Made by a program: the position numbers and the translations under genes. Source: Neisseria mucosa (GTDB lineage: Bacteria > Pseudomonadota > Gammaproteobacteria > Burkholderiales > Neisseriaceae). From it: a stretch of DNA of 64,000 nt. Below are positions 8,146 through 16,383 of this stretch, one piece after another; the first letter of the stretch is position 1, and the number at the start of each line of letters is the position of its first letter. Under the pieces are notes generated by a model. That model did not search any database, was not told the DNA's origin, and saw nothing but the letters and a program-made list of their open reading frames with translations. The stretch is from positions 1,736,001 to 1,800,000 of the forward strand of contig CP028150.1 in the NCBI GenBank assembly GCA_003028315.1, written 5' to 3'.

Positions 8146-9084
8146 ATGAACCCGAAAAAACTCGTTATCGCCAGCCGCGAAAGCCTGCTTGCCATGTGGC
8201 AGGCAAAACATATCCAAGGTCGTCTGAAAACCCTGTATCCCGACTGCGAAGTCGAAATCTTGGGCATGACCACACGCGGCGACCAGATTTTGGACAAAAC
8301 CCTGTCGAAAATCGGCGGCAAAGGCCTGTTTATCAAAGAGTTGGAACAAGCCTTGCAGGACGGTCGCGCCGATTTGGCAGTGCATTCGATTAAAGACGTG
8401 CCGATGGATTTGCCCGAAGGCTTCGCCCTTGCCGCCATCAGCGAGCGCGCCAATCCGTTTGACGCGTTCGTATCCAATCAGTACGCTCGTTTGGAAGAAA
8501 TGCCCAAAGGTGCCGTCGTCGGCACATCCAGCCTGCGCCGCGAAGCCCAGTTACGCGCCCGCTATCCGCACTTAGTCATCAAGCCCCTGCGCGGCAACGT
8601 ACAAACCCGCCTGTCCAAACTCGACAACGGCGAATACGATGCCATCATCCTCGCTGCCGCCGGATTGCAGCGTTTGGAACTGGACGAACGCATCCGCCTG
8701 ATTCTCTCCGAAGCCGACAGCCTGCCCGCCGCAGGACAAGGCGCGTTGGGCATCGAAATCGCCGCACACCGCACCGACCTTCTCGACGTATTGAAACCCT
8801 TAAACCACGATGTCACACACGCCTGCGTGACCGCCGAACGCGCCCTCGCCCGCGCTCTGGGCGGAAGCTGCCAAGTCCCGCTTGCCGCGTATTGCACCGA
8901 AGAAAACGGCCTGCTCACCCTGCGCGGACTGGTCGGACACCCCGACGGCTCGGTAATCTTGCAGGCAGACGCGCAAGCCCCCGCCGCCTACGCCGACGCA
9001 CTCGGACGTGCAGTCGCCAAAAAACTGGCGGACGACGGCGCGCAGGAATTGATTGAAGCCGTGTTGAAAGAACAAGCCGAATAA
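8146..9084 (+). CDS. hemC: Hydroxymethylbilane synthase (porphobilinogen deaminase)
   Basis: Joins four porphobilinogens into hydroxymethylbilane in heme synthesis. The 312-residue product begins KKLVIASRESLLAMWQA and has the substrate-binding motifs GGKGLFIKELEQAL and VGTSSLRREAQL. The dipyrromethane attachment cysteine lies in ALGGSCQVPLAAY (about residue 245). An uptake sequence is embedded in frame near codon 25. It ends at a DUS-pair terminator. Confidence 0.97.
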   Translation: MNPKKLVIASRESLLAMWQAKHIQGRLKTLYPDCEVEILGMTTRGDQILDKTLSKIGGKGLFIKELEQALQDGRADLAVHSIKDVPMDLPEGFALAAISERANPFDAFVSNQYARLEEMPKGAVVGTSSLRREAQLRARYPHLVIKPLRGNVQTRLSKLDNGEYDAIILAAAGLQRLELDERIRLILSEADSLPAAGQGALGIEIAAHRTDLLDVLKPLNHDVTHACVTAERALARALGGSCQVPLAAYCTEENGLLTLRGLVGHPDGSVILQADAQAPAAYADALGRAVAKKLADDGAQELIEAVLKEQAE

Positions 9085-9098
9085 ATCGGTTGGCAAGA

Positions 9099-9132
9099 AA
9101 AGGTCGTCTGAAAAACGTTTTCAGACGACCTT
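9099..9132. terminator. Inverted DUS pair between hemC and dedA
   Basis: AAGGTCGTCTGAAAA and TTTTCAGACGACCTT form a near-perfect stem with almost no loop, between convergent genes. Confidence 0.8.
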
Positions 9133-9153
9133 CTCTTATGGTTCAAACAATTT

Positions 9154-9792
9154 TTATTTCTTCGCCGCCCTTCTCGCGCGGAGGACTTCGACCACGCCCG
9201 GAAGGATGGAAATCACGATAATCGCCACCATCACCAATGCCAGATTGTTTTTGACAACCGGAATATTGGCGAAGAAATAGCCGGCATAGGAAAACGACAA
9301 GACCCACAATACCGCGCCGATGATGTTGTAGCGGATGAAGGTACCGTAGTGCATACTGCCCATGCCCGCGACAAACGGGGCGAACGTCCGCACAATCGGT
9401 ACGAAGCGGGCGATGATGATGGTTTTACCGCCGTGTTTTTCGTAGAACGCGTGGGTTTTCTCCAGATACGACTGGCGGAAGATTTTGGAATCGGGGTTGG
9501 CAAAGAGTTTGCGCCCGAAAAATTTGCCGATCATGAAGTTGGCGGCATCGCCCAAAATTGCGGCGGCCAAAAGCAGCGCAATCATGACATGAATATTCAT
9601 ACTACCGACCGTGGCAATCCCGCCCGCGGCAAACAGCAGCGAATCGCCCGGCAGAAACGGCGTAACCACCAAACCGGTTTCGCAGAAAATAATCAAAAAC
9701 AACACCGCGTAAATCCATACGCCGTATTGCGCGGAAATCTCGACCAAATGCTGGTCGATGTGGAGGATAAAATCAATAAGGGTCGAAATCAC
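9154..9792 (-). CDS. DedA family membrane protein
   Basis: A 212-residue inner-membrane protein of the DedA/VTT family, thought to move lipid carriers or work with proton motive force. Visible family motifs are FCETGLVVTPFLPGDSLLF and the GGKTIIIARFVPIVRTFAPFVAGMGSM block (F/Y-X-R-X4-R). About five hydrophobic segments are present and a basic tail (RARRAAKK) ends the protein. It diverges from hda across a gap with widely spaced inverted uptake sequences. Several paralogues are usual, so no gene symbol is given. Confidence 0.93.
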   Translation of the reverse strand: MISTLIDFILHIDQHLVEISAQYGVWIYAVLFLIIFCETGLVVTPFLPGDSLLFAAGGIATVGSMNIHVMIALLLAAAILGDAANFMIGKFFGRKLFANPDSKIFRQSYLEKTHAFYEKHGGKTIIIARFVPIVRTFAPFVAGMGSMHYGTFIRYNIIGAVLWVLSFSYAGYFFANIPVVKNNLALVMVAIIVISILPGVVEVLRARRAAKK

Positions 9793-9970
9793 GAGATTTT
9801 CCTGAAATAAAAAAGACAGGGGTCGTCTGAAAACAGACGCGTTGCCAAATGTCCGCCATTGTATATGAAACCCATGCAGCGCGCCCCTTTTTCAGACGAC
9901 CCCGTGCCTTGATACGCCCTGACAAAACAACGTACAATAAACCCGATTCCAACCCATCCGGTATGCCTTT

Positions 9971-10639
9971 GTGAACCAGCTTATTTTCGACTTCGCCGAA
10001 CGCGGCTATCCCGGTTTCGACAAATTCCTCGGAACGGAAAATGCCGAACTGGTCTATGTGTTACAGCATAAACACGACCCGTTTATCTACGTCTGGGGCG
10101 AAGAAGGCGCGGGCAAAAGCCACCTGCTGCGCGCATGGGTCGCCCAAGCGCTCGACGCGGGGAAAAAAGCCGTTTATATCGACGCCGCCGCCACGCCACT
10201 GACCGAAGCCGCCTTTGAGGCAGAATACCTCGCCATCGACCAAATCGAAAAACTGGGCAACGAAGAACAAGCCCTCCTGTTTGCCGTATTCAACCGTTTC
10301 CGCAACAGCGGCAAAGGCTTTCTGCTGCTAAGCTCCGAACACACGCCCCAACAGCTCGTCATCCGCGAAGACTTGCGCACCCGCATGGCCTACTGTCTCG
10401 TTTACGAAGTCAAACCCCTGACCGACCAAGAAAAAATCGACGCGCTCGTCAGCATGGCGGCGGCGCGCCAAGTCACCATAGACCCCGAAATCTTCGAATA
10501 CCTGCTCAACCACTGGCGGCGCGACATGGACAGCCTGATGCAGATGCTCGACACGCTGGACAACTACGCCGTTACCATGGGCAAACGCATCACCCTGCCG
10601 CTTCTTCGCCAGCTTCTGAAACAACAGGAAACCCAATGA
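9971..10639 (+). CDS. hda: DnaA-related protein Hda
   Basis: A DnaA AAA+ domain protein that, with the beta clamp, stimulates ATP hydrolysis by DnaA and limits re-initiation. It has 222 residues and starts at a GTG. The N-terminal MNQLIFDF resembles the clamp-binding motif of Hda. Walker A is GEEGAGKSHLLRA, with a Walker-B-like region at YLAIDQIEKL; the DnaA DNA-binding domain is absent. It overlaps the next gene by four bases (ATGA), so the two are coupled. Only the family-level match supports the regulatory role. Confidence 0.9.
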   Translation: MNQLIFDFAERGYPGFDKFLGTENAELVYVLQHKHDPFIYVWGEEGAGKSHLLRAWVAQALDAGKKAVYIDAAATPLTEAAFEAEYLAIDQIEKLGNEEQALLFAVFNRFRNSGKGFLLLSSEHTPQQLVIREDLRTRMAYCLVYEVKPLTDQEKIDALVSMAAARQVTIDPEIFEYLLNHWRRDMDSLMQMLDTLDNYAVTMGKRITLPLLRQLLKQQETQ

Positions 10640-11304
10640 AAAACCTTGCCATCTTCGACCTCGACAACACCCTCATCAACACCGATTCCGACCACTCTTG
10701 GCCGCAATACCTCATCAAAAAAGGGCTGGTTGACGCTGCCGAAACCGAAGCGCAAAACGAAAAATTCTACCACGACTACCAAAACGGCTGCCTCGACATC
10801 GACGCCTTCCTCAAATTCCACCTCGCCCCGCTCGCCCGTTACAGCAAAGAAGAGCTGGCAGAATTTCACCGCGAATTTATGGCAGAGTTCATCACGCCCT
10901 ACATTTCGCCCATGCAGCGTATGCTGGTACAGAGCCACCAAATGGCGGGCGACGAAACCCTAGTTATCTCCTCGACCAACGAGTTCATCATCACCCCCAT
11001 CTGCCACCTTTTCGGCATCACCAACATCATCGGCACCCAACTCGAAACCGGTGCCGACGGCCGCTACACCGGCAACTACATCGGCACGCCCAGCCTCAAA
11101 GAAGGAAAAATCACCCGCCTGAACCAATGGCTCGCCAAACGCGGCGAAACGCTCGAAAGCTATGGCAAAACCTATTTTTACAGCGATTCCAAAAACGACC
11201 TGCCGCTGCTGCGCCTCGTCAACGAACCCGTCGCCGTCAATCCCGATGCCGAGTTGGAACAAGAAGCCAAAGCAAAAGGTTGGCCGATATTGAACTTCAA
11301 ATAA
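10636..11304 (+). CDS. HAD-IB family hydrolase (SerB-like)
   Basis: A 222-residue phosphatase-like protein. Motif I is IFDLDNTLINTDSD, motif II is VISSTNEF and the motif III/IV region is YFYSDSKNDLPLL. These fit subfamily IB (SerB and CicA relatives). The substrate is unknown. It is translationally coupled to hda by an ATGA overlap. Confidence 0.9.
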   Translation: MKNLAIFDLDNTLINTDSDHSWPQYLIKKGLVDAAETEAQNEKFYHDYQNGCLDIDAFLKFHLAPLARYSKEELAEFHREFMAEFITPYISPMQRMLVQSHQMAGDETLVISSTNEFIITPICHLFGITNIIGTQLETGADGRYTGNYIGTPSLKEGKITRLNQWLAKRGETLESYGKTYFYSDSKNDLPLLRLVNEPVAVNPDAELEQEAKAKGWPILNFK

Positions 11305-11444
11305 TCAAAACCGCGCCCGCCGCCCAAACGGGTGCAAACACCCGTAGCGTGGGCTTTACCCGCGAAAAACAAAAGGTCATCTGAAAACAAACAAAAACAA
11401 TTTCCCCCTAAATCTCTACAAATCGACAAATAAGGAAAACACCC

Positions 11445-11744
11445 ATGTCCATTCGCGGCATCATCCCCGCCCTGCTGCTTGCCTTTGCCCTACCCGCAGC
11501 CACGCAAACCGTCAACCCGGCAGAATACACCCCAGCATCCCAAAATCCCGCACAACCCATCAAACCCGTCAAACTTTCCATCTTGGTTTCCCCCGAAGGC
11601 AAAGCCGTAGAAGTCAGTATCCTCGAATCCAGCGGTTATGAAGGGCTTGACGAAACAGCCGTGGCAACCGCCAAAAAAGACAAATACGATGCCGCCGGAT
11701 ACTGGGTGAGATATAAAGGAACCATCGAGTTTAAAAACCAATAG
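11445..11744 (+). CDS. Small secreted TonB C-terminal domain protein
   Basis: A 99-residue protein with an N-terminal signal peptide (MSIRGIIPALLLAFALPAATQ) followed by little more than a TonB C-terminal fold. The match is VKLSILVSPEGKAVEVSILESSGYEGLDETAVATAKKDKY. It lacks the long Pro-rich spacer of a true TonB and probably cannot span the periplasm. It has a reasonable start with aaggaaaac upstream, and cutA follows within 11 bases across an uptake sequence. The role is unknown. Confidence 0.75.
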   Translation: MSIRGIIPALLLAFALPAATQTVNPAEYTPASQNPAQPIKPVKLSILVSPEGKAVEVSILESSGYEGLDETAVATAKKDKYDAAGYWVRYKGTIEFKNQ

Positions 11745-11754
11745 GTCGTCTGAA

Positions 11755-12078
11755 ATGTCCGCGTTCAAACCCGTCATCGTTACCACCACCGCCCCAACCC
11801 GCGAAGAAGCCGAAAAAATCGGCAGCCTGCTTCTGGAAAAGCAACTCGCCGCCTGCGTGCAATACGAAGCCATCACCAGCCAATACCTTTGGAACGGCGA
11901 AATCTGCCGCGACAACGAAATCCGCATCACCATCAAAACCTCGCGCCACTGCTACCGCGAAATCCAAAAAACCATCCTCGCCAACCACAGCTACGAATGC
12001 CCGCAAATCCTGATGCAAAACGTATCGCGCGGATACGCCCCCTATTTGCGTTGGCTGAAGCGGTGTCTCGGTTTATAG
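11755..12078 (+). CDS. cutA: Divalent-cation tolerance protein CutA
   Basis: A 107-residue trimeric CutA1 protein, linked to copper tolerance in E. coli although its exact job is unclear. Recognisable motifs are TTAPTREEAEKIGSLLLEKQLAACVQ and the SHYECPQI-type segment NHSYECPQILMQNVSRGY. The ATG follows an uptake sequence directly. The stop codon lies inside the left end of a Correia element that begins at 12074. Confidence 0.92.
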   Translation: MSAFKPVIVTTTAPTREEAEKIGSLLLEKQLAACVQYEAITSQYLWNGEICRDNEIRITIKTSRHCYREIQKTILANHSYECPQILMQNVSRGYAPYLRWLKRCLGL

Positions 12079-12230
12079 TGAATTAACTTTAACCCAGTAC
12101 GGCGTTGCCTCGCCTTAGCTCAAAGAGAACGATTCTCTAAGGTGCTGAAGCACCAAGTGAATCGGTTCCGTACTATCTGTACTGTCTGCTGCTTCGTCGC
12201 CTTGTCCTGATTTAAATTTAATCCACTATA
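12074..12230. repeat. Correia element, long form
   Basis: A 157-bp element with tatagtgaatt and aatccactata ends. The interior carries the extra segment with aaagagaacgattctctaagg and caccaagtgaatcgg that marks the full-length form. It overlaps the last codons of cutA. A short copy lies 94 bp further on. Confidence 0.93.
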
Positions 12231-12324
12231 TAAAACAGCCGCGTCGTCTGAAAAACGCACAAGCATCATTATGAATTTACAGGGAAGTCCACTATAATGA
12301 CGGCTTTTGATTTTCAGACGACCT

Positions 12325-12431
12325 TATAGTGGATTAACTTTAAACCAGTACGGCGTTGCCTCGCCTTGCCGTACTATCTGTACTGTCTGCGGCTTCGTCG
12401 CCTTGTCCTGATTTAAATTTAATCCACTATA
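12325..12431. repeat. Correia element, short form, upstream of panD
   Basis: A 107-bp element with tatagtggatt/aatccactata ends, lacking the central segment of the long form. It ends 37 bp before the panD start, so a promoter inside it could drive panD. Confidence 0.93.
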
Positions 12432-12467
12432 CGTCTGCATCCGCAATCCAAAACCAAAAGGAAACCC

Positions 12468-12851
12468 ATGTTCCGCACCATGCTCGGCGGCAAGATACAC
12501 CGCGCCACCGTTACCGAGGCCGACCTCAACTACGTCGGCAGCATCACCATAGACCAAGACCTGCTCGACGCCGCAGGCATCCTCGTTAACGAAAAAGTCG
12601 CCATCGTCAACAACAACAACGGCGAACGCTTCGAAACCTACACCATCCCCGGCGAACGCGGCAGCGGCGTCGTCTGCCTCAACGGTGCCGCTGCACGGCT
12701 CGTCCAAAAAGGCGACATCGTCATCATCATGTCCTACGTCATGCTGTCCGAACCCGAAATCGCCGCGCACGAACCCAAAGTCGTCCTCGTGGACGAACAC
12801 AACAAAATCCTCGACATCCTCTCCTACGAGCCGCCGCACACCGTCCTATAA
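12468..12851 (+). CDS. panD: Aspartate 1-decarboxylase
   Basis: Pyruvoyl enzyme that makes beta-alanine from aspartate for pantothenate and CoA synthesis. The 127-residue proenzyme has the self-cleavage site Gly24-Ser25 in NYVGSITID, and the conserved [17 protein letters not shown] block. The ribosome-binding site aaaaggaaac precedes the ATG. Two Correia elements fill the space back to cutA. It ends at a DUS-pair terminator. Confidence 0.97.
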
Positions 12852-12856
12852 AACAC

Positions 12857-12899
12857 AAAGGTCGTCTGAAACCGCAAAATCCGCTTTCAGACGACCTTT
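12857..12899 (+). terminator. Inverted DUS pair after panD
   Basis: AAAGGTCGTCTGAAA pairs with TTTCAGACGACCTTT across a 13-base loop. Confidence 0.78.
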
Positions 12900-12938
12900 C
12901 AGCCATTTTCAGACGACCTTCGAGAAAGCCCCATCATC

Positions 12939-13781
12939 ATGAACATCCGCATCAACAACCTCACCGTCGGCAACGACCTCCCCTTTACCCTGTTCGGCGG
13001 AATCAACGTCTTGGAAGACCTAGACTCCACCCTCAAAGCCTGCGAACAATACGTCAAAGTGACCGACAAACTCGGCATCCCCTACGTCTTCAAAGCCTCC
13101 TTCGACAAAGCCAACCGCTCCTCCATCCACTCCTTCCGCGGCGTCGGCTTGGACGAAGGCATGAAAATCTTCCAAGCCGTCAAACGCGAGTTTGACGTAC
13201 CCGTCATCACCGACGTCCACGAACCCTACCAATGCGCCCCCGTCGCCAAAGTCTGCGACGTCATCCAACTGCCCGCCTTCCTCGCCCGCCAAACCGACCT
13301 CGTCGTCGCCATGGCAAAAACCGGCAACGTCATCAACATCAAAAAACCCCAGTTCCTCAGCCCCTCGCAGATGAAAAACATCGTCGAAAAATTCCAAGAA
13401 GCAGGCAACGGACAAATCATCCTGTGCGAACGCGGTGCCAACTTCGGCTACGACAACCTCGTCGTCGATATGCTCGGCTTCGGCGTCATGAAACAAACCT
13501 GCGGCGGCCTGCCCGTCATCTTCGACGTCACCCACTCCCTACAAACCCGCGAATCCGGTGCCGCTGCATCCGGCGGACGACGCGCGCAAGTGCTGGATTT
13601 GGCGCTCGCCGGCATGGCAACCCGCCTCGCAGGCCTCTTCCTCGAATCACACCCCAACCCCGACCAAGCCAAATGCGACGGCCCCAGCGCCCTGCCGCTT
13701 GCCCAACTGGAAGACTTCCTGACCCGCGTCAAAGCCGTGGACGAAACCGTCAAATCCTTCGCGCCTATGGACATCCGTTAA
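12939..13781 (+). CDS. kdsA: KDO-8-phosphate synthase
   Basis: Condenses phosphoenolpyruvate and arabinose-5-phosphate into KDO-8-phosphate for the lipooligosaccharide core. It has 280 residues. Family motifs are FKASFDKANRSS, GLDEGMKIF, DVHEPYQ, QLPAFLARQTDL, KKPQFLSPSQM, CERGANFGYDNLVVDM and DVTHSLQ. Asn18 or Cys-type metal class was not decided. It ends at a DUS-pair terminator. Confidence 0.97.
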   Translation: MNIRINNLTVGNDLPFTLFGGINVLEDLDSTLKACEQYVKVTDKLGIPYVFKASFDKANRSSIHSFRGVGLDEGMKIFQAVKREFDVPVITDVHEPYQCAPVAKVCDVIQLPAFLARQTDLVVAMAKTGNVINIKKPQFLSPSQMKNIVEKFQEAGNGQIILCERGANFGYDNLVVDMLGFGVMKQTCGGLPVIFDVTHSLQTRESGAAASGGRRAQVLDLALAGMATRLAGLFLESHPNPDQAKCDGPSALPLAQLEDFLTRVKAVDETVKSFAPMDIR

Positions 13782-13797
13782 CACAGTATGGCAAACG

Positions 13798-13842
13798 AAA
13801 GGTCGTCTGAAAACCCAGATTTAAGTTTTTCAGACGACCTTT
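13798..13842. terminator. Inverted DUS pair after kdsA
   Basis: AAAGGTCGTCTGAAAAC pairs with GTTTTTCAGACGACCTTT. It lies between kdsA and the convergent DUF2788 gene, so it may work both ways. Confidence 0.78.
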
Positions 13843-13867
13843 CCCTTATTCTTCTTAGTTTGCCACC

Positions 13868-14071
13868 TCAAGGCAGGGCGATGAATTTAATCAGCACTTC
13901 TTTGAAAATAAAGCCGAACACACCCAAGCCCAATACCAGGAACAAAATCGCGATGCCAAATTTGCCCGCCTTGGATTCCTTGCCCAAGTTCCAGACGATA
14001 AAACCCAAGAAAATAACCAGTCCGGTCAGGCAGATTTTCATCGCCCAATCGGAAAATTCCGCTTCACTCAT
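13868..14071 (-). CDS. DUF2788 family small membrane protein
   Basis: A 67-residue protein with two hydrophobic segments (about residues 11-28 and 38-62) separated by a basic turn (GKESKAGK). Its size and pattern fit DUF2788. It lies downstream of metZ, separated by an uptake-sequence hairpin. The function is unknown. Confidence 0.75.
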   Translation of the reverse strand: MSEAEFSDWAMKICLTGLVIFLGFIVWNLGKESKAGKFGIAILFLVLGLGVFGFIFKEVLIKFIALP

Positions 14072-14110
14072 AATTGATTTCCTTATTTGATGTTGTGTGT
14101 ATTTTAATGT

Positions 14111-14149
14111 TTTCAGACGACCTTTGAAACGCCAAGAGGTCGTCTGAAA
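14111..14149 (-). terminator. Inverted DUS pair after metZ
   Basis: TTTCAGACGACCT and AGGTCGTCTGAAA face each other across a short loop, between the metZ stop and the DUF2788 start. The flanking T-run is weak, so termination is less certain than at other pairs. Confidence 0.55.
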
Positions 14150-14188
14150 TGTAATGGTTCAGCAAATGCCGTCTGTCGGGCGTTTGGC

Positions 14189-15358
14189 TTAACGCGCCAA
14201 TGCCTGTTTCAAATCATCAATCAAATCATCGACGTATTCCAAACCGACGGACAGGCGCACCAGTCCGGGGCGAATATTGGCGGCGAGTTTTTCTTCGGGC
14301 TGCATTCTACCGTGCGTGGTTGTCCACGGGTGGGTAATGGTCGAGCGCACGTCGCCGAGGTTGGCAGTACGGGAGAAGAGTTCAACGCTGTCCACGATTT
14401 TCCACGCGGCGTCAGTGTCGGCGACTTCAAAGCCGATGACGATGCCGCCGCCGTTTTGCTGTTTGCGGATAAGCTCCGCCTGCGGATGGTCAGGCAATCC
14501 GGTGTAGTAAACGGCTTGAACCTGCGGCTGCGCTTGCAGCCATTGGGCGATTTTCAGGGCGTTGTCGAACTGTTTTTCCATACGCAGCGACAGGGTTTCT
14601 ACGCCGCTCAACAACTGCCATGCGTTAAACGGCGACATCGCCAGCCCGCAAGAGTTGCAGTAAACAGCGACCTGCGTCATCAATTCTTCCGAACCCGCCA
14701 ACACGCCGCCCATCACGCGCCCGTGTCCGTCGATGGCTTTGGTTGCGGAGGAAACGGAAATATCCGCGCCGTGTTTCAAAGGCTGCGAGCCGACGGGCGA
14801 CAGCAGGCTGTTGTCCACCACCAAAAGCGCACCGATGCTGTGCGCCAATTCTGCCAAGGCTTCCAAGTCGGCCACTTCGCCCAAGGGGTTGGACGGTGTT
14901 TCCAAAAACAGCATTTTGGTGTTGGCTTTGACGGCGGCTTTCCATTCGTCCACATCGGTCGGCGACACATGGCTCACTTCGATGCCGAATTTGGTGACGA
15001 TGTTATTGATAAAGCCGACGGTCGTGCCGAACAGGCTGCGGCTGGAAATCACATGGTCGCCCGCCTGCAGGAAGGTGAAAAACGCCGCCTGAATCGCGGA
15101 CATACCGGTCGAAGTGGCGACCGCGCGTTCCGCGCCTTCTAAGGCAGCGATGCGTTTTTCAAAGGCGGCTGTGGTCGGGTTGGCAGTACGGGTATAAGTG
15201 AACCCTTTGATTTTTTTGGAAAACAAATCAGCGGCATGTTGGGCGCTGTCCCACATGAAGCTGCTGGTGAGAAACAATGCCTGATTGTGTTCGCGGTATT
15301 CGGTTTGCTCTTTGCCGCCGCGTATGGCGAGCGTCTGCGGGTGGAGTTTTTTACTCAT
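14189..15358 (-). CDS. metZ: O-succinylhomoserine sulfhydrylase
   Basis: PLP enzyme of the Cys/Met metabolism family that makes homocysteine from O-succinylhomoserine and sulfide. It has 389 residues. Visible motifs are TRTANPTTAAFEKRIAALEG, the ATSTGMSAI loop, FLETPSNPLGEV, VDNSLLSP and the PLP lysine in SVSSATKAIDGHGR. The exact acyl donor (succinyl or acetyl) cannot be fixed from sequence by eye. A long Correia element sits about 40 bp upstream of its start and may supply or change its promoter. Confidence 0.9.
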   Translation of the reverse strand: MSKKLHPQTLAIRGGKEQTEYREHNQALFLTSSFMWDSAQHAADLFSKKIKGFTYTRTANPTTAAFEKRIAALEGAERAVATSTGMSAIQAAFFTFLQAGDHVISSRSLFGTTVGFINNIVTKFGIEVSHVSPTDVDEWKAAVKANTKMLFLETPSNPLGEVADLEALAELAHSIGALLVVDNSLLSPVGSQPLKHGADISVSSATKAIDGHGRVMGGVLAGSEELMTQVAVYCNSCGLAMSPFNAWQLLSGVETLSLRMEKQFDNALKIAQWLQAQPQVQAVYYTGLPDHPQAELIRKQQNGGGIVIGFEVADTDAAWKIVDSVELFSRTANLGDVRSTITHPWTTTHGRMQPEEKLAANIRPGLVRLSVGLEYVDDLIDDLKQALAR

Positions 15359-15398
15359 TTGTTTTCCAATCTTGTTCAGCAGGTTTGTTTGATGTCTT

Positions 15399-15553
15399 AA
15401 TAGTGGATTAACTTTAAACCGGTACGGCGTTACCTCGCCTTAGCTCAAAGAGAACGATTCTCTAAGGTGCTGAAGCACCAAGTGAATCGGTTCCGTACTA
15501 TCTGTACTGTCTGCGGCTTCGTCGCCTTGTCCTGATTTAGTTAATCCACTATA
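15399..15553. repeat. Correia element, long form, upstream of metZ
   Basis: About 155 bp. The left end is slightly altered (aatagtggatt) and the right end is aatccactata. The central segment with aaagagaacgattctctaagg is present. It fills most of the 326-bp gap between metZ and the DUF3465 gene. Confidence 0.9.
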
Positions 15554-15630
15554 AATAAGAGAAGCCATAGGTTAACTTGTTAACATTTTGCGCTTATTTG
15601 CGCCGTCTTTCAAGTTTGGCGGCGAATGGC

Positions 15631-15667
15631 AAAAGGTCGTCTGAAAACGTTTTTCAGACGACCTTTT
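15631..15667 (-). terminator. Inverted DUS pair after DUF3465 gene
   Basis: AAAAGGTCGTCTGAAAACG and its inverse form a tight stem with A/T runs on both sides, downstream of the DUF3465 gene. Confidence 0.78.
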
Positions 15668-15684
15668 GCAATCGTTCCAAGCTT

Positions 15685-16233
15685 TTATTGATAAACCCGC
15701 CCGTCGTGTTCCAGCCAGCCGTCGGTATGGCGGCCTGCGGGGTCGTGGTGCGTCCAATGGAGGACGCCGCCCTGCTCCGACCATTCGTATTCGCCGTAGA
15801 AGCCGACTTTATCGCCTTTTTTCAAGCCTTTGATTTTTTCGGCGAGGTCGATGTTGTGCGCCACTAAAAGCGTTTGCCCGCTGGACAGTTTCAAGATAAA
15901 ACGCTGATGGCGCGTGCCTTGGTTGTCGTCGGGCAGCGTTTTAAGAACCGTACCCGCACCTTTCACCTGAATATCGCTCTGTTGGTTTTCAAAGGCTTGC
16001 TGCAATATTTGTTCCGCACTGCCCTGCCCTGCTTGGCGGTCGGATTTCGGCTGCTTCGGTTGCGATTTTTTGGATTCAGACTGCTCAGATTGGCGTTTTC
16101 CCGCTTGGGTTTGAGGCTGCGTTTGGGTTGGTACGGCATCCGCTGCCTGACCTTGCCGCCCCTGCTGCATTTTTTGATAACCGACTACCACGGCGGCAAC
16201 AATCAGTATCCAAATCCATTTGTTTTTGTTCAT
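15685..16233 (-). CDS. DUF3465 family protein with N-terminal membrane segment
   Basis: From the ATG at 16233 it has 182 residues. An N-terminal transmembrane or signal segment (MNKNKWIWILIVAAVVVGYQ) is followed by a Gln/Ser/Lys-rich linker. A C-terminal beta-rich domain (QRFILKLSSGQTLLVAHNID, GDKVGFYGEYEW, LHWTHHDPAGRH) fits DUF3465, an OB-like domain. An ATG 42 bases upstream would place charged residues before the signal and has no better ribosome site. The function is unknown. Confidence 0.8.
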   Translation of the reverse strand: MNKNKWIWILIVAAVVVGYQKMQQGRQGQAADAVPTQTQPQTQAGKRQSEQSESKKSQPKQPKSDRQAGQGSAEQILQQAFENQQSDIQVKGAGTVLKTLPDDNQGTRHQRFILKLSSGQTLLVAHNIDLAEKIKGLKKGDKVGFYGEYEWSEQGGVLHWTHHDPAGRHTDGWLEHDGRVYQ

Positions 16234-16383
16234 AAAATCCACGCCCAAAAAAATGCCCGACGGTTCATCGGGCATAAATTATTTGAAAGGAGTTAAATCA
16301 CGATAACGTGAGCCACCATTATATACAAAACCAGCGGAAAAATCAGCATTTTCAGTCCGATACCTGAAGCGGCGGCTGCGTTA

